A stretch of DNA of 64,000 bases from Ahaetulla prasina (lineage: Eukaryota > Chordata > Lepidosauria > Squamata > Colubridae): contig NC_080539.1 of the NCBI RefSeq assembly GCF_028640845.1, positions 101,768,554-101,832,553 of the forward strand, read 5' to 3'. A program made the translations under genes and the position numbers. Shown here piece by piece: positions 1-11,270 of the stretch (position 1 is the stretch's first letter; every line of letters begins with the position of its first letter). The notes under the pieces are model-generated. The model saw only the letters and a program-made list of their open reading frames with translations. It was not told the origin of the DNA and did no database searches.

Positions 1-77
1 TAGCTGGAAATCTGACATCCTATATCAGTATCTCAAAATTTAGGTTTGATGTGCTTTCTTGCAAAAAAACCAAAAAA
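1..77. repeat. Left arm of a perfect 77-bp inverted repeat
   Basis: Bases 1-77 are, base for base, the reverse complement of 9773-9849. The arm reaches the window edge, so the true repeat may be longer. It ends in an A-rich run (aaaaaaaccaaaaaa) that abuts the broken 3' side of the LINE fragment at 78. Confidence 0.95.
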
Positions 78-590
78 GGACATTACAGTAGATGATTCTA
101 TGTGTTAAACTTAGGTCTTGTCGAAGGCGATGGAGTTCCAAGTTTTCTAAGCCTAGGATTTCAAGTCTGGTGGGATAAGGTATTTTGTTGTTTTCAGAGG
201 AATGGAGAACTCTTCTTGTAAAATATTTCTGGACTCGCTCAATTGTATTGATGTCAGAGATGTGGTGAGGGTTCCAAACAGGCAAGCTGTATTCTAGAAT
301 TGGTCTAGCAAATGTTTTATATGCTCTGGTTAGTAGTGTAGTGTTTTTGGAAAAGAAGCTACGCAGGATTAGGTTTACAACTCTTAGGGCCTTTTTTGCT
401 ATGTAGTTACAGTGGGCTTTGACACTTAGATCATTTGACATGAAAACTCCAAGGTCTTTAACGGGGTGGGGGTCGTCTGTAAGGTAATGTCCATCAAGTA
501 TGTACTTAGTGTTTGGGTTCTTTTTTCCAATATGTAAGACTGAGCATTTGCTGGTTGAGATCTGGAGTTGCCAAGTTTTAGACCAAGTGC
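78..590 (-). mobile_element. CR1/L2-group LINE fragment (family A), RT C-terminal part
   Basis: The minus strand of 40-441 encodes the post-catalytic part of a non-LTR reverse transcriptase (DLSVKAHCNYIAKK, ARPILEYSLPVWNPH, IERVQKYFTRRVL). Upstream sequence to about 590 continues the same frame in degraded form. The reading stops abruptly after IIYCNV, where the 77-bp inverted-repeat arm begins. Other copies in this window continue into a C-terminus reading STIDLTPFLRG. The protein is unlike the amniote CR1 at 7.4-9.7 kb and unlike L2, so I treat it as a separate family of the CR1/L2 group. It has lost both its catalytic domain and its 3' UTR. Confidence 0.8.
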
Positions 591-1259
591 CTTTCAGCTT
601 CAGCCTCCCTCAATTCATAGAAGTGTGAGACTATAACTATTTTTTTCTCTCTAGAAAAATGAGCCATTGGGCCATTCCAGTTAAAACAGTCTTACTGGCA
701 TCTATAAGCCATAAAGGTGCTGTATAGGTCAACACCAGCACCTTAGATTGTAACCATAATCCAACTGACAACAAAAGCAAAACCTGTAAAATTTGTTTTC
801 TGCTTCGAGTTTGAACAGTCACTTACTGCAAATGTTGCTGAATTAATGCTCCATGTAAAGTGCATTGCAACAGTCTAATATTCATAAGGAGAGCATGAGT
901 ATGAGTTGTTATAGCGCGATCCTTGGATACTAGATAAGGCAGAAATTGGCACACCAGCTAAAGTTGGGAAAAGGTGCCTCTAATTATTGCTTCCATTTCT
1001 TGTTTGGGCAGGATCCCTGAGCCCACAAAAATCCCCAAATCATAGACTTACTAAGTAGTGGTTGTCTGTCCAGAGATAACACCAATCTTGATAGAGAACT
1101 CCAGTGTACAAACAGCAACTTCTGTGAACTTCCTATAGTTTCCCATCCAAAATCTTATAGCTTCCAGGCATAGGACTGGACTTTGACTGCAACCTGGGAT
1201 AGCAATTTAAAGTTAGGTTTCACTAACATACTGACAATGCTACTCTATACCCAGACTAT
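591..1259. other. No gene seen
   Basis: AT-rich sequence without a recognisable repeat or coding potential beyond short random frames. Confidence 0.5.
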
Positions 1260-1535
1260 TTTTTTTTTAATTTGCATTTATATCCCGCCCTTCTCCGAAG
1301 ACTCAGGGCGGCTTACACTATGTCAAGCAATAGTCTTCATCCATTTGTATATTATATACAAAGTCAACTTATTGCCCCCAACAATCTGGGTCCTCATTTT
1401 ATCTACCTTATAAAGGATGGAAGGCTGAGTCAACCTTGGGCCTGGTGGGGCTTGAACCTGCAGTAATTGCAAGCAGCTGCTGTTAATAACAGACTGCATT
1501 AGTCTGTTGAGCCACCAGAGGCCCAGACTGCATTA
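1260..1535 (-). mobile_element. tRNA-derived SINE with L2-type 3' end
   Basis: Read on the minus strand, the head near 1530 contains A-box-like tggctcaacagac and a B-box-like ggttcaagccc, as in polymerase III SINEs. The body is followed by a GC-rich hairpin (ccgccctgag...gggcgg, about 1285-1311) and an A/T-rich tail at 1260. The hairpin matches the 3' ends of the L2 copies in this window, which suggests L2 machinery mobilised it. A close relative lies at 38318-38588. Confidence 0.8.
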
Positions 1536-1689
1536 GTCTGTTGAGCCTATCAGATAATAATTTGAAACCAGAGGTTTCATAAAAAAAAGTTAGAGAGCCA
1601 GAGAGAAAGAAATGACCTCTGAGAGGCCTTCCAAGAAAGAAACCATCAGGTGAACCTTTTCTGCTTATTACACAGACAAACTGCAAAAC

Positions 1690-2065
1690 AGTACTTTACA
1701 TCTTTATAGGTGATACAGTGAGATACCATGGTCAATAGTATCAAAGGCTGCCAAGAAATCTAACAGAACTGGGAGAGGTACACTACCTTCATCCAGGTCC
1801 CGATACATGTCATCCAACTACTGTATCCAATGCTCATACTCATCCCATTACTGTTTCTCATACTTCAGTCTGAGTCTTGACTGAAAAAAAAGGTCCAAAT
1901 ACACTGCTTTTTTTAGGGTGCTGAGAAGTTGGTCCACCACCACTGCCTTGATAACTTTCTCCCAAAAAGTGAGGTTGGAACCTGTACAAGAGTTATACAA
2001 AATTGCTGGGTCCAGGATCAGCCTGATCAGAAAGGAGTGCATCACAGCCAAGATTGCTGATAGTT
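1690..2065 (-). mobile_element. L2 LINE reverse-transcriptase fragment
   Basis: The minus strand near 1730-1790 encodes LDFLAAFDTIDHGI, a variant of RT motif A of L2 (usually LLDLSAAFDTIDH). Upstream frames around 1900-2050 encode LTFWEKVIKAVVVDQL and YLDLFFQS, diverged versions of the L2 stretch preceding that motif. Frames are interrupted several times. Sequence from 1540 to 1690 may belong to the same copy, but I cannot confirm it. Confidence 0.6.
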
Positions 2066-2117
2066 CCCACACAGAAACCAAAAATTTTGGTTTTCCAGAT
2101 CTCAATGTTTATTTTTC

Positions 2118-3167
2118 TTTTTTTTTTTATTTGAAAAGTTTTACAAAAAGAAATAAGTTTCCCCCCCATCCCCCATCCCTCTCCCCTCCCTCAAAACCCC
2201 CCCTCCCCCCCAGACTTCCCAGAGCAAACACAAGGTATAGTTCAAAAAACTAACATTCATACATTAAATTTTTAAAATCTAACACAATTATAATCCTTCT
2301 CTTTCACATATCCTGACTTCCTCCTTTAAAGTCAAAAATTACGTCCTTCATTCAAAGGCAGTCTGATATCTCTTAGTCTGATATCTATTTTGAATATAGT
2401 CAATCCATTTCTTCCATTCGTTTAGATATTTTTCTTGAGTATTGTCTTTCAAAAATGCTGAGATTTTGGCCATCTCCGCCAAATTAGAAACTTTCAATAT
2501 CCATTCTTCTATTGTGGGTAGTTCTTTTTTCTTTATTTTTTCTTTTATTTATTTATTTTTCATATTTTTATACCGCCCTATCTCCCTAGGGACTCAGGGT
2601 GGTTCACAACCAGATAAAAACATACATATAAATACAAATAAAACATCCATTAAAAACTTATTATAATTGGCTGAATAATTAAAATAATAATAAAAATAAT
2701 AAAATCCCCATTAAAACCAATTTGAATTTAAAATCTAGTCCAGTCCTGCACAAATAAGTAGATGTGTCTTAAGCTCGCGGCGAAAGGTTCGGAGGTCAGG
2801 AAGTTGGCGAAGTCCTGGGGGAAGCTCGTTCCAGAGGGTGGGAGCCCCCACAGAGAAGGCCCTTCCCCTGGGTGTCGCCAGCCGGCACTGTCTGGCCGAC
2901 GGCACCCTGAGGAGTCCCTCTCTGTGAGAGCGCACAGGTCGGTGAGAGGTATTCGGTAGCAGCAGATGGTCCCGTAAGTCTTCCAGTACTGTCCAATCAG
3001 TAATCTTGCTGCTGTTATCAAGTTCAATATCAATTTAGTATCAGTTACTGTGTAGTCCATCGTAATCCCTATAGGAAAAATTGTGGTTGAAACTTAATCT
3101 TCTTCTTCAAAATATTCTGCATAATCCACCAAATTTTTATCCAGAAAGACTTAATTGTTTCTTAAGA
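2118..3167 (-). mobile_element. L1 LINE 3' end (ORF2 C-terminus), interrupted by an L2
   Basis: The copy is flanked by a perfect 17-bp target-site duplication, ctcaatgtttatttttc, at 2101-2117 and 3168-3184. The minus strand encodes the ORF2 tail in two pieces: TKLILNLITAARLLIGQYWK before the L2 and LPTIEEWILKVSNLAEMAK after it, both typical of L1 ORF2 C-termini. Then comes a stop, a 3' UTR with a G-rich polypurine tract (complement of 2160-2215) and a poly(A) tail at 2118-2130. The 17-bp exact TSD is the length expected for L1 target-primed insertion and suggests a fairly young event. It is heavily 5' truncated. Confidence 0.8.
2530..2978 (-). mobile_element. L2 LINE 3' end nested in L1
   Basis: The minus strand encodes the L2 ORF2 C-terminus: SHREGLLRVPSA, FSVGAPTLWNELP and FRRELKTHL. 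The 3' UTR ends in the L2 hairpin (about 2572-2600) and an ATTT-rich tail. It splits the L1 coding sequence between QYWK and LPTIEEW, so it inserted after the L1. I could not define a clear TSD for it. Confidence 0.85.
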
Positions 3168-3226
3168 CTCAATGTTTATTTTTCACATGTCCTGCAGTAG
3201 GCAGGGGTTCAAAATGGGGCCTAGAC

Positions 3227-3518
3227 CTATGATGGTGAACCTATGGTACGTGTGCAGCGCTCTCTGTGGGCAATCGAGCCATCGCCCCACTTCAGTTCTA
3301 CCATGCATGCACATGCACCTCTTAATGGCCAGCTAATCTTTGGGTCTCTGCCATGCATGCGGGGAGGGAGAGTGCATGTGGGGGGTATGAGCATGTATGA
3401 GGGGCAGGAGCATACACGGGCCCGCACGCAGATTGCATTTTGGGTGTTCAGGCATGCAGGTGTGCATTTGGGCATGCACACTTTGGGCACTCAGTCTGGA
3501 AAAGGTTAGCCATCCCTA
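3227..3518. mobile_element. hAT-type MITE with exact 8-bp TSD
   Basis: A 292-bp non-coding element lies between two copies of GCCTAGAC (3219-3226 and 3519-3526). Its ends are inverted: CTATGATGGTGAACCT on the left and, read inward from the right, TAGGGATGGCTAACCT. Eight-bp TSDs and termini of this type are characteristic of hAT transposons. There is no transposase, so it is non-autonomous. The GC-rich interior gives long but meaningless open frames on both strands. Confidence 0.85.
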
Positions 3519-3639
3519 GCCTAGACTATCCTAAAACTTATAGTTTTCTATCTGTCTTTCTGTCATCTTGGCTTCTTTACCCGTTTTCCCTATTACTTCT
3601 CACATACGATTGTGATAGCCATCCATTTTTTGGGGAGGA

Positions 3640-4240
3640 GCAGGATGAGGCTCCCTAAGGCCTGAGACAGCTTGCCAGCTGGGAAGAATGGGGGCAGAAT
3701 GAAGAGAGAGGGGGGAAGGAAGGGCAGGCAGTGAGATGAGGAGCAACAAAGCTCAGGCAATGAGCAAGGACTGGCCCCTCCTGATCCCCGAGCACAGAGA
3801 GTTGAGAGGAGGCAGGACCAGCACAGGCTGACGGACAACTTGGGAGGAGATCATCCCATCCCTCTTCACAAGGCACACTTGGGGACTGAGACTTAAGGAG
3901 ACACTGTGGTGAGGGGCACTTGTTGGGAACAAGTGCTGAATTCATGAAGTTTTGTGTCCCATTGCCAATGTCTGGAATTCACTGGACTTCTTGCCTTATT
4001 GCTGCTTTGTTTGTTTGCCTTGCTGGACTTCTTGCCCTGAAGCCATTGTGCTAAGAGTATTTTGCTGGACTACTCACAGCCAGAGATTGCTGGATGTGTG
4101 TGTGAGCGCTTTGCTCTGGGACTTGCCATAAATGTGGGAGCATTTGGAGAAAAGTTGGAGCAATAAAGAGGAGTTTGAACTATCAGCTGGCTGTGTTGCC
4201 TCCGTGCCTTACCCCGGGTCATCACCCTCTTTTTGTGCTA
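3640..4240 (+). other. Possible solo LTR or old retroviral-type repeat (uncertain)
   Basis: The stretch is GC-richer than its surroundings and holds AATAAAG at about 4161, followed by a pyrimidine-rich end (ttgcctccgtgccttaccccgg). This resembles an R-U5 region, but I cannot fix the ends or a TSD. It could also be an unrelated 3' UTR-like sequence. Confidence 0.25.
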
Positions 4241-5930
4241 CGTGTAAGCAGTAAGTTTGCTGAAAGTTTGAGAGCAAATAAAAGATATTTTTTTTTGTTC
4301 CTGCAGTTTTTTTTCCTCCAAGACCAGTACTTTGTGGTTTGGAAGTATTCTCAGACTATTTAGAGTGTGCAGCTGAACATCTGCAAGGCAAACAAAAACC
4401 TATCAGCCAGACCATTGTTTGAAAGTGAAATATTTTTAGTTAGAAAAGCAAAATAAAAGCACAGCCATGCGACATAAAAGGTGATCTGATATAACCTGGG
4501 GTCGTCAAGGGACAAGAAATTATTTTGAAATCTCGTCTTATGCTTTAAAAACTAGTCGAATAGTGGAAAAGAGTAAATACTCCGCTTTTTTCTTTGTTTG
4601 TTCACTGTGCAATGTGGTAACGTCTATCATCTACCAGGTGTGCTTCATTGTATAACCAAGTATTGATTGTCTTCTGGGCAAAATTCAATGATAGCTGAAG
4701 TGTCACGAGTTGCCTTTGATCATTACTGCAGCTTTAATTGATTTTTCCATTGGCTAGCTAGCACAACTTTTCCCACAAGAGAAACAACTACATGGAAGAA
4801 GAAGGAAAAAAAATCAGAGAATTTTCTTCTTTAATTTGGAAAGGATGAAAGGAGAATTATGTTTCTTAAAACATCAATATAACATTGCCCAGTATTTGTA
4901 CAAAAAGTGTACATTTATTATCAAATTTCCTCTATGACAGAAACCTATTCATGCTGTTTTTTCACTAATAATACTGATATTTCCAGATGAAGAAAAGTGA
5001 GTATGCCAATGCTTTTGTTATCTTAAGCCTTCATGTCTCTGGGGTGTTTTGTTTTGTTTTTTGAGGGAGGGAAGGGGGTTAAAAAAACGTTAGGTAGAAG
5101 AGTCTAAAAAAACTTGCATTGCCAAATCACCAATTAATAAGGCTAAAGCATCCTATTGTAGCAGCATAAGGGCAATTGAAAGTTAAGCACTTAATATAGA
5201 GTGAAGAATCCTGGGTTGGGTTTTTCCCCAGACCAATAGATGTTAGAGACAAGCTAGATTCGCCTTAATTGTCAAGAAATGTATAGAAAAAGGTGGAATT
5301 GATGAGGCAAAGGCCCAAAATGCAATCAGCTGGGTAATTGCTCTGTAAAGTGAAGCTGAATAATTTCCTTCTGTGCCATTCTGGCACTCTTGGGAACAGA
5401 TGTCTTATCTTGTGATATCCAGTCCTCTATATGACAGATCTACTTGATCTGTATCATCTGATGTATTCCAAAAGTATTGGGATTTCAGCTCCCCAAATTT
5501 CCCATAATGTTTAGGACACTTAGAAGCTGCAGTTCTAAAACATCTGAAGGTTTATAAGATTGTGGAAGATGGCTCTAGATATGAATTTATAAGCTTAATA
5601 CTGCCATGAGGTACAGAAAAATTAGATTGCAATTTATGTAATTTTTGGTTTTAAGAGTGATAGATTTTAGCTTTTCTTGAAGAACTAAATTTCACAAAGG
5701 GAGACAGTGATTGTGGGAAAGAACCAGGTAATTAACAATGTTTGAAATTTAGTGTATCAGCTGCTGTGCCTGTCATGGTATAGACAATTGATCCATAGAG
5801 ATTTAATCTAAACACTTCTGCCTGCCTCATTAAACTGAAAGTTGCTATAAAGTCACCAGAGAATTAAACTGAGTTTAAATTATTATGAGACTTATTTTCT
5901 GCAAATTGGAGATAGAAATGTTAAATGGTC
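4241..5930. other. No gene seen
   Basis: AT-rich DNA with short homopolymer runs. No repeat family or exon recognised. Confidence 0.5.
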
Positions 5931-5934
5931 ACTT

Positions 5935-6325
5935 GAACTGAAATACTTCCTCTTGATATCTGACACCCCACAGAAGTGAAGTTGGACTTTGAAGAAGCAG
6001 GGTAGGAAGAATGTTGATGGTTTTAACACTGGTATTGAAGAAGACTCAATACTATGAGAATACTGTGGACAACCAAGAAAAGAACTGGAGCCAGAGTTGT
6101 CACTCATGGCACAAATGACCAGGTTCAAATTATCCTAATTTAAATACATTATGAAAAGGCCTAGCTTTAGAGCTTCTAGAGCTGGTAAAGGTGGAAAGAA
6201 AGAGAAGATGACAATAAACAGAAAAATGGATAGACTAAGTAATGGTGTACCATTGGAAGACCTGAATGATCAGGTTAGAGACAAATAGTCATTGAGAAAA
6301 TCTATCTATGTGTTTGCTAAGAATT
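5935..6325 (+). mobile_element. RTE/BovB-like LINE 3' coding remnant
   Basis: Degraded plus-strand frames recall the C-terminus shared by RTE/BovB-type ORF2 proteins: a run after the RT that should read like DAFELWCWRR, a segment aligning with SLEAQMTRLKL near 6090-6130, and a tail around 6255-6320 (LEDLNDQVRD, then RKSIYVFAKN). Multiple frameshifts and stops show it is old. The assignment rests on recognising the pattern, not on an alignment. Confidence 0.55.
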
Positions 6326-7017
6326 AATAATAGTACGATGGCACTTAATCACTCAGATGTAAGAAAGAAGACTGAAAATCAGTTGTGGAATGATAAGTTA
6401 ATTTTTTTCGTTCTTCCACCTTCATTCCTAGAATTTTTCTAAGAAGAAAACCATCATCTTACAACCCTGTGTAGAAAACTTCAGAAATGATGGGAGATCA
6501 GAAAAAAAAACACCATCATAGCTACATCTGTCTTGAATATAATTTAGTCATATAGTAATAGTTCTTTTCCATGAGCCACATTTAATATGGCTCATATTTT
6601 AACGAAGCAGTTTAAAAACCTACTCAGGTAATTATTAAGTCAAGCAACCCTAATTTATATCTCTATTGAATGTGATTTATTTCTAACTCAAATAAATATG
6701 CATGGGATTAAAGCCTTTGATACCTGAGAATTAAGCATCCATTATTATTTGCATAGGATGTACAGTCTTTGAGTCAGGATCAAAAATATGTCTCATTATA
6801 TATATTGTTGATCATTAAATGAGCCCTTTTAAAACTGTAAATAAATATCACCTATTGAATGGTCTGTTAAGAGCAATTATAGTTTTCCTCTTTTTTCCAT
6901 TCTCAATAAAATTTCATACAGACAAAACAAAATCACCTCTTTTGCATGAAAGTGAAACAGCTACAATTTGAGAAGACATACAAAAGACTCATCCTAAATT
7001 TAAATGCTCCCATTCCT

Positions 7018-7197
7018 GACAGTTAGAACAATCAATAAGTGGAACAACTTGCCTCCAGAAGTTGTGAATGCTCCAACACTGGAAACTTTTAAGAAAATGT
7101 TGGATAGCCATTTGTCTGAAATGGTGTAGGGTTTCCTGCCTGGGCAGGGGGTTGGACTAGAAGGCCTCCAAGATCCCTTCCAACTCTGTTATTATGT
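7018..7197 (+). mobile_element. CR1 LINE 3' end fragment
   Basis: The plus strand encodes NKWNNLPPEVVNAPTLETFK and then the CR1 3' UTR (tttcctgcctgggcaggggg, ccttccaactctg). It is about 180 bp long and faces the larger CR1 at 7428 in opposite orientation, 3' end to 3' end. Confidence 0.9.
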
Positions 7198-7427
7198 TAT
7201 TCACAAGATTGCTGTAAATCATTTTTAAAAGATGCACACAAAAATAAATAATAATCTTAAAGCTTTATGGTTTGACTTCAAATGACAGAAGAGCAGAACA
7301 AGTGTTTTCAGTACTAAAATAAGATTAACTTCTTTCAAAATATTACATGAAAGAGCTTTTCAGCATCACATATCTTTTTTCTATTACCCAAAACTTTATT
7401 TGAATTATATTAATAATAATAATAACA

Positions 7428-9745
7428 ACAACAACAGAGTTGGAAGGGACCTTGGAGGCCTTCTAGTCCAACCCCCTGCCCAGGCAGGAAACCCTACACC
7501 ATCTCAGACAGATGGTTATCCAACATTTTCTTAAAAATTTCCAGTGTTGGAGCATTCACAACTTCTGCAGGCAAGTCGTTCCATTTATTAATTGTTCTAA
7601 CTGTCAGGAAATTTCTCCTTAGTTCTAAGTTGCTTCTTTCCTTGATCAGTTTCCACCCATTGCTTCTTGTTCTACCCTCAGGTGCTTTGGAGAACAGCCC
7701 GACTCCCTCTTCTTTGTGGCAGCCCCTGAGATATTGGAATACATACTGCTCTCATGTCTCCCCTAGTCCTTCTTTTCATTAAACTAGGCATACCAAGTTC
7801 CTGCAACCGTTCTTCATATGTTTTAGCCTCCAGTCCCCTAATCATCTTCGTTGCTCTTCTCTGCACTCTTTCTAGAGTCTCAACATCCTTTTTACATCGT
7901 GGCGACCAAAACTGAATGCAATATTCCAAGTGTGGCCTTACCAAGGCATTATAAAATGGTATTAACACTTCACGTGATCTTGATTCTATCCCTCTGTTTA
8001 TGCAGCCCAGAATTGTGTTGGCTTTTTTGGCAGCTGCTGCACACTGCTGGCTCATATCTAAATGGTTATCCACTAGGACTCCAAGATCCCTCTCACAGTT
8101 ACTACTATTGAGCAAGGTACCACATATCCGGTACCTGTGCATTTTGGTTTTTTTGGCCTAAATGTAGAACTTTACTTTTTTCACTGTTGAATTTCATTTT
8201 GTTAGATAGTGCCCAATGTTCAAGGCTGTCAAGATCTTTCTGTATCTTGAGCCTATCTTCTGGAGTGTTGGCTATTCCTGCCAGCTTGGTGTCTTCTGCA
8301 AATTTGATGAGTTCCCCATTTATCCCCTCGTCCAAGTCATTGATGAAGATGTTGAAGAGTACTGGGCCTAAAACAGCCTTGGAGTACTCCACTACATACT
8401 TCCCTCTATGTGGATGTAGTTCCATTGAGGACTACACGTTGAGTGCGGTTGGTCAGCCAGTTACGAATCCATCTGGTGGTGGTGCTGTCTAACCCACATT
8501 TTTCTATTTTATCTAGTAGTAGGTTATGGTCTACTTTATCAAATGCTTTACTGAAGTCCAAGTAAATTATATCAACAGCTATTCCTCTGGTCTACTAATT
8601 TTGTCACTTTGTCAAAGAATGCAATAAGATTAGTCTGGCATGATCTGTTTTTGACAAACCCATGTTGGCTTTTGGTTATTACTTTGTTTGCTTCTAGGTG
8701 TTCGGTGATTCGTTACTTGATTATCTTTTCCAGAATCCTTCCCGGTATTGAGGTTAGGCTGATAGGTCTGTAGTTTCCTGTATCTGTTTTTCCCCCCTTT
8801 TTTGAAGATGGGAACTACATCAGCTCTTTTCCAGTCCTCTGGCAGCTCCCCTGTGCTCCAGAATCTTTGAAAGATATAGTTCAGTTGTTCTGAGATCTCG
8901 TCTGCAAGTTCCTTCAGAACCTTGGGGTGTAATCCATCCAGTCCTGGTGATTTGAACTCGTCTAGGGTAGACAGGTATTCATTTACGATTTTCGTCCCTA
9001 TTTTAACTTGTGTTTCTAATCTGTTTTTTATGGTGCTGTTTTTGATAGGTTGGATTGTTTTTTCTTTTTGTGTAAAGACAGATGCAAAATATGAGTTAAA
9101 TAGATCTGCTTTCTCCCTGTTGCTTGTCGTCTTCTTGCCACTTTCTCCCAGCAATGGGCCAATTGTTTCCTTGACTTTTTTCTTGTTTTTAACATGTTGG
9201 AAGAAGCTTTTTTTGTTATTTTTTACTTTTGTCACTAGCCTTTGTTCATTGTAAGTCTTAGCTTTCCTCACTTCATCTTTACAGGCTTGGGCTATTTGCT
9301 GATATTCTGCCTTAGTTATTTGCCCCTCTTTCCACTTTTTATACTTGTCCTTTTTGTCTTTCAATTTGTCAGATATTTCTTTATGTATCCATGCTGGTTT
9401 CTTTTGAGATCTATTATTTTTCTTCTTCATTGGTATTGAGCTAGACTGCGCTTTTATAATCTCACTTTTCAAAATTTTCCAAGCTTCTTGAGTTGTTTCC
9501 CCCCTGAGGATTCTCATCCATGGAATTCTTCTCAAGCTCTCTCTAAGTTTATTGAAATTAGCTCTCTTAAAGTCCAAGACTCGAGTTTGACTTTGTTCTA
9601 CTACTTGTATTTGCTTGATGTCAAATTCCAATATTGCATGATCACTTGCCCCCAAGGTTCCTGTAGCTTCAACACCTTCTATAATTTCATCTCTGTTAGT
9701 GAGAATTAAGTCCAGTATGGCTGATCCCCTTATGATTTCAAGTCC
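7428..9745 (-). mobile_element. CR1 LINE, 5'-truncated, about 2.3 kb, inactive
   Basis: This is the amniote CR1 family. Minus-strand coding runs in three broken blocks. 8630-9745 has the end of the endonuclease domain (GSAILDLILTNRDE, LGASDHAILEFDI) and the start of RT (SPGLDGLHPKVLKELADEI, LPEDWKRADVVPIFKKG). 8105-8425 has RT palm sequence (LGPVLFNIFINDLDEGI). 7678-8142 has the C-terminal domain ([42 protein letters not shown]). The catalytic box reads FAEDTKL where CR1 normally has FADDTKL, so the first aspartate is glutamate. With the frameshifts this makes the copy non-functional. The 3' UTR ends at 7428 in (AAC/AAT) repeats. Confidence 0.92.
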
Positions 9746-9772
9746 TATAAAATAAGGGTTTGGGTTTGTTTG

Positions 9773-9849
9773 TTTTTTGGTTTTTTTGCAAGAAAGCACA
9801 TCAAACCTAAATTTTGAGATACTGATATAGGATGTCAGATTTCCAGCTA
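9773..9849. repeat. Right arm of the perfect 77-bp inverted repeat
   Basis: Exact reverse complement of 1-77. On the minus strand it leads through an A-rich stretch (caaacaaacccaaaccc) into the broken 5' end of the CR1. Confidence 0.95.
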
Positions 9850-10084
9850 GTTCTACTACTCAGAACGCTGTGTCCATTGTAAATTTCAGCCTTCTGGAAG
9901 AGCAGGAAGCCCTCTTAACATTTTAACTATGTGTTATTCAAAATGCTATTCTTGAAATTCCTGATGCCCTTATGTACTACATTGATACACAGCATGTGCA
10001 GAATGGCCTGAGAACTTGTCACATATTCTCCTGTTATCTAAAATCAAGTAAGAATAGGGTTTCTGATAAAGGAGAATATTTGTA

Positions 10085-10325
10085 GCTCAGGGTTGAAATG
10101 AGGGGTCCTTGGGGCTTTTCGAGCCTGGCTGGTTTCTTGCAGATGCTATATTACCCAATCTAGGTAGCATCATCAGTATTAGCAAGTTTCCTTACTAGCA
10201 CCAACAACATTATATAGTATATAATATAATATAATAATAATGCATAATGAAATGACTGCAAAAAAACAACCAAGCTCAGGGAGCACTAAGGACCCTCAAC
10301 AGAATTTGTGAAAGATCAAAATCCA
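10085..10325. mobile_element. Penelope-like terminal-region remnant (family 2)
   Basis: The minus strand of 10095-10200 and the plus strand of 10250-10320 are related inverted segments. Each contains a version of ccaagctcagggagcaccaaggaccc. The left segment also holds CTGATGA (minus strand, 10170-10176) followed by a hairpin like that of other Penelope ends in this window. The GAAACGTC part has decayed. No coding sequence remains. Confidence 0.5.
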
Positions 10326-10479
10326 AGGCAGTATGGAGCTACTGTATGTTATACCGTTGCCTAAAAATAAAAATGCTATGTTGAAAGAGCGCTAAAGCAT
10401 AAAATATTTGAAAGAGACTAACACATCCATACCTTTCCCTGCTCCCAAAGCTCTGATTGGGAGCTGTGATTAACTTTTT

Positions 10480-11015
10480 TACCATAATTTGAAATCCTAG
10501 GCTTAGAAAGCTTGGAACTCTGTCGCCTCCAACAAGACCTAAGTTTAACTCACAGAATCATCTATTGTAATGTCCTTCCTGTTAAAGACTACTTCAGCTT
10601 TAATTGCAACAATACAAGAGCAACTAATAGATTTAAACTAAATGTCAACTGCTTTAATCTAGATTGCAGAAAATATGACTTCTGTAACAGAATCATCAGT
10701 GCTTGGAATACTTTACCTGACTCTGTGGTCTCTTCTCATAATCCTAAAAGCTTTAACCAAAAACTTTCTACTATTGACCTCACCCCATTCCTAAGAGGAC
10801 CATAAGGGGCGTGCATAAGCGCACAAATGTGCCTACCGTTCCTGTCCTATTGTTTTTGTTTTTGTTTTTGTTTTTGTTTTTTTCTTTTCTTTTCTTCTTC
10901 CTATATATATATTGATGCTTATACCTCCTAATATTTACTCATATATATGTTTATATACTATATAATCCTTTTTATATGATGTTGTGACAAAAATAAAAAA
11001 AAAAATAAAAAAAAG
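10480..11015 (+). mobile_element. CR1/L2-group LINE 3' end (family A)
   Basis: The frame at 10512-10805 encodes the ORF2 C-terminus (LTHRIIYCNVLPVKDYFSF, NLDCRKYDFCNRIISAWNT, STIDLTPFLRGP, stop). It is followed by the family 3' UTR: ggggcgtgcataagcgcac, a (TTTTTG) run, a TA-rich stretch and gttgtgacaaaaataaaaaa. It has no RT catalytic domain. Sister copies are at 78-590, 23050-26420 (split), 34795-35271 and 57875-58490. Confidence 0.9.
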
Positions 11016-11270
11016 TTTGGTGGGGCTGATGCTTTGGAATACCTTCCCAATGGAAATCAAACTAACCCTGATCTTGTGAGTTTTCAGGAGAATGTTAAAA
11101 ACTGAGTTATTTTAGATGATATTCTCCTAAATTTAAGCCCTGTGCCATCTTTTACTTCTTTATTCATGTTTTTAACCTGTTGTTCTTTTAGATATAAACA
11201 AGTTACTATATAAAATACCAAAGAATCTTAGGATGTCTGAAAAACTAATTAATTAATTAATCAATCCAGT
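11016..11270 (+). mobile_element. Possible old L2-like 3' remnant
   Basis: The sequence after the family A tail can be read as a decayed LWNTFP...LKTELF, as in L2 C-termini, followed by an AT-rich tail with ATTA repeats near 11250. Weak. Confidence 0.3.

Noticed and set aside
3227..3509. Two opposing frames of 87-88 codons
   Set aside because: They lie wholly inside a GC-rich hAT MITE with clear TSDs and have no protein resemblance.
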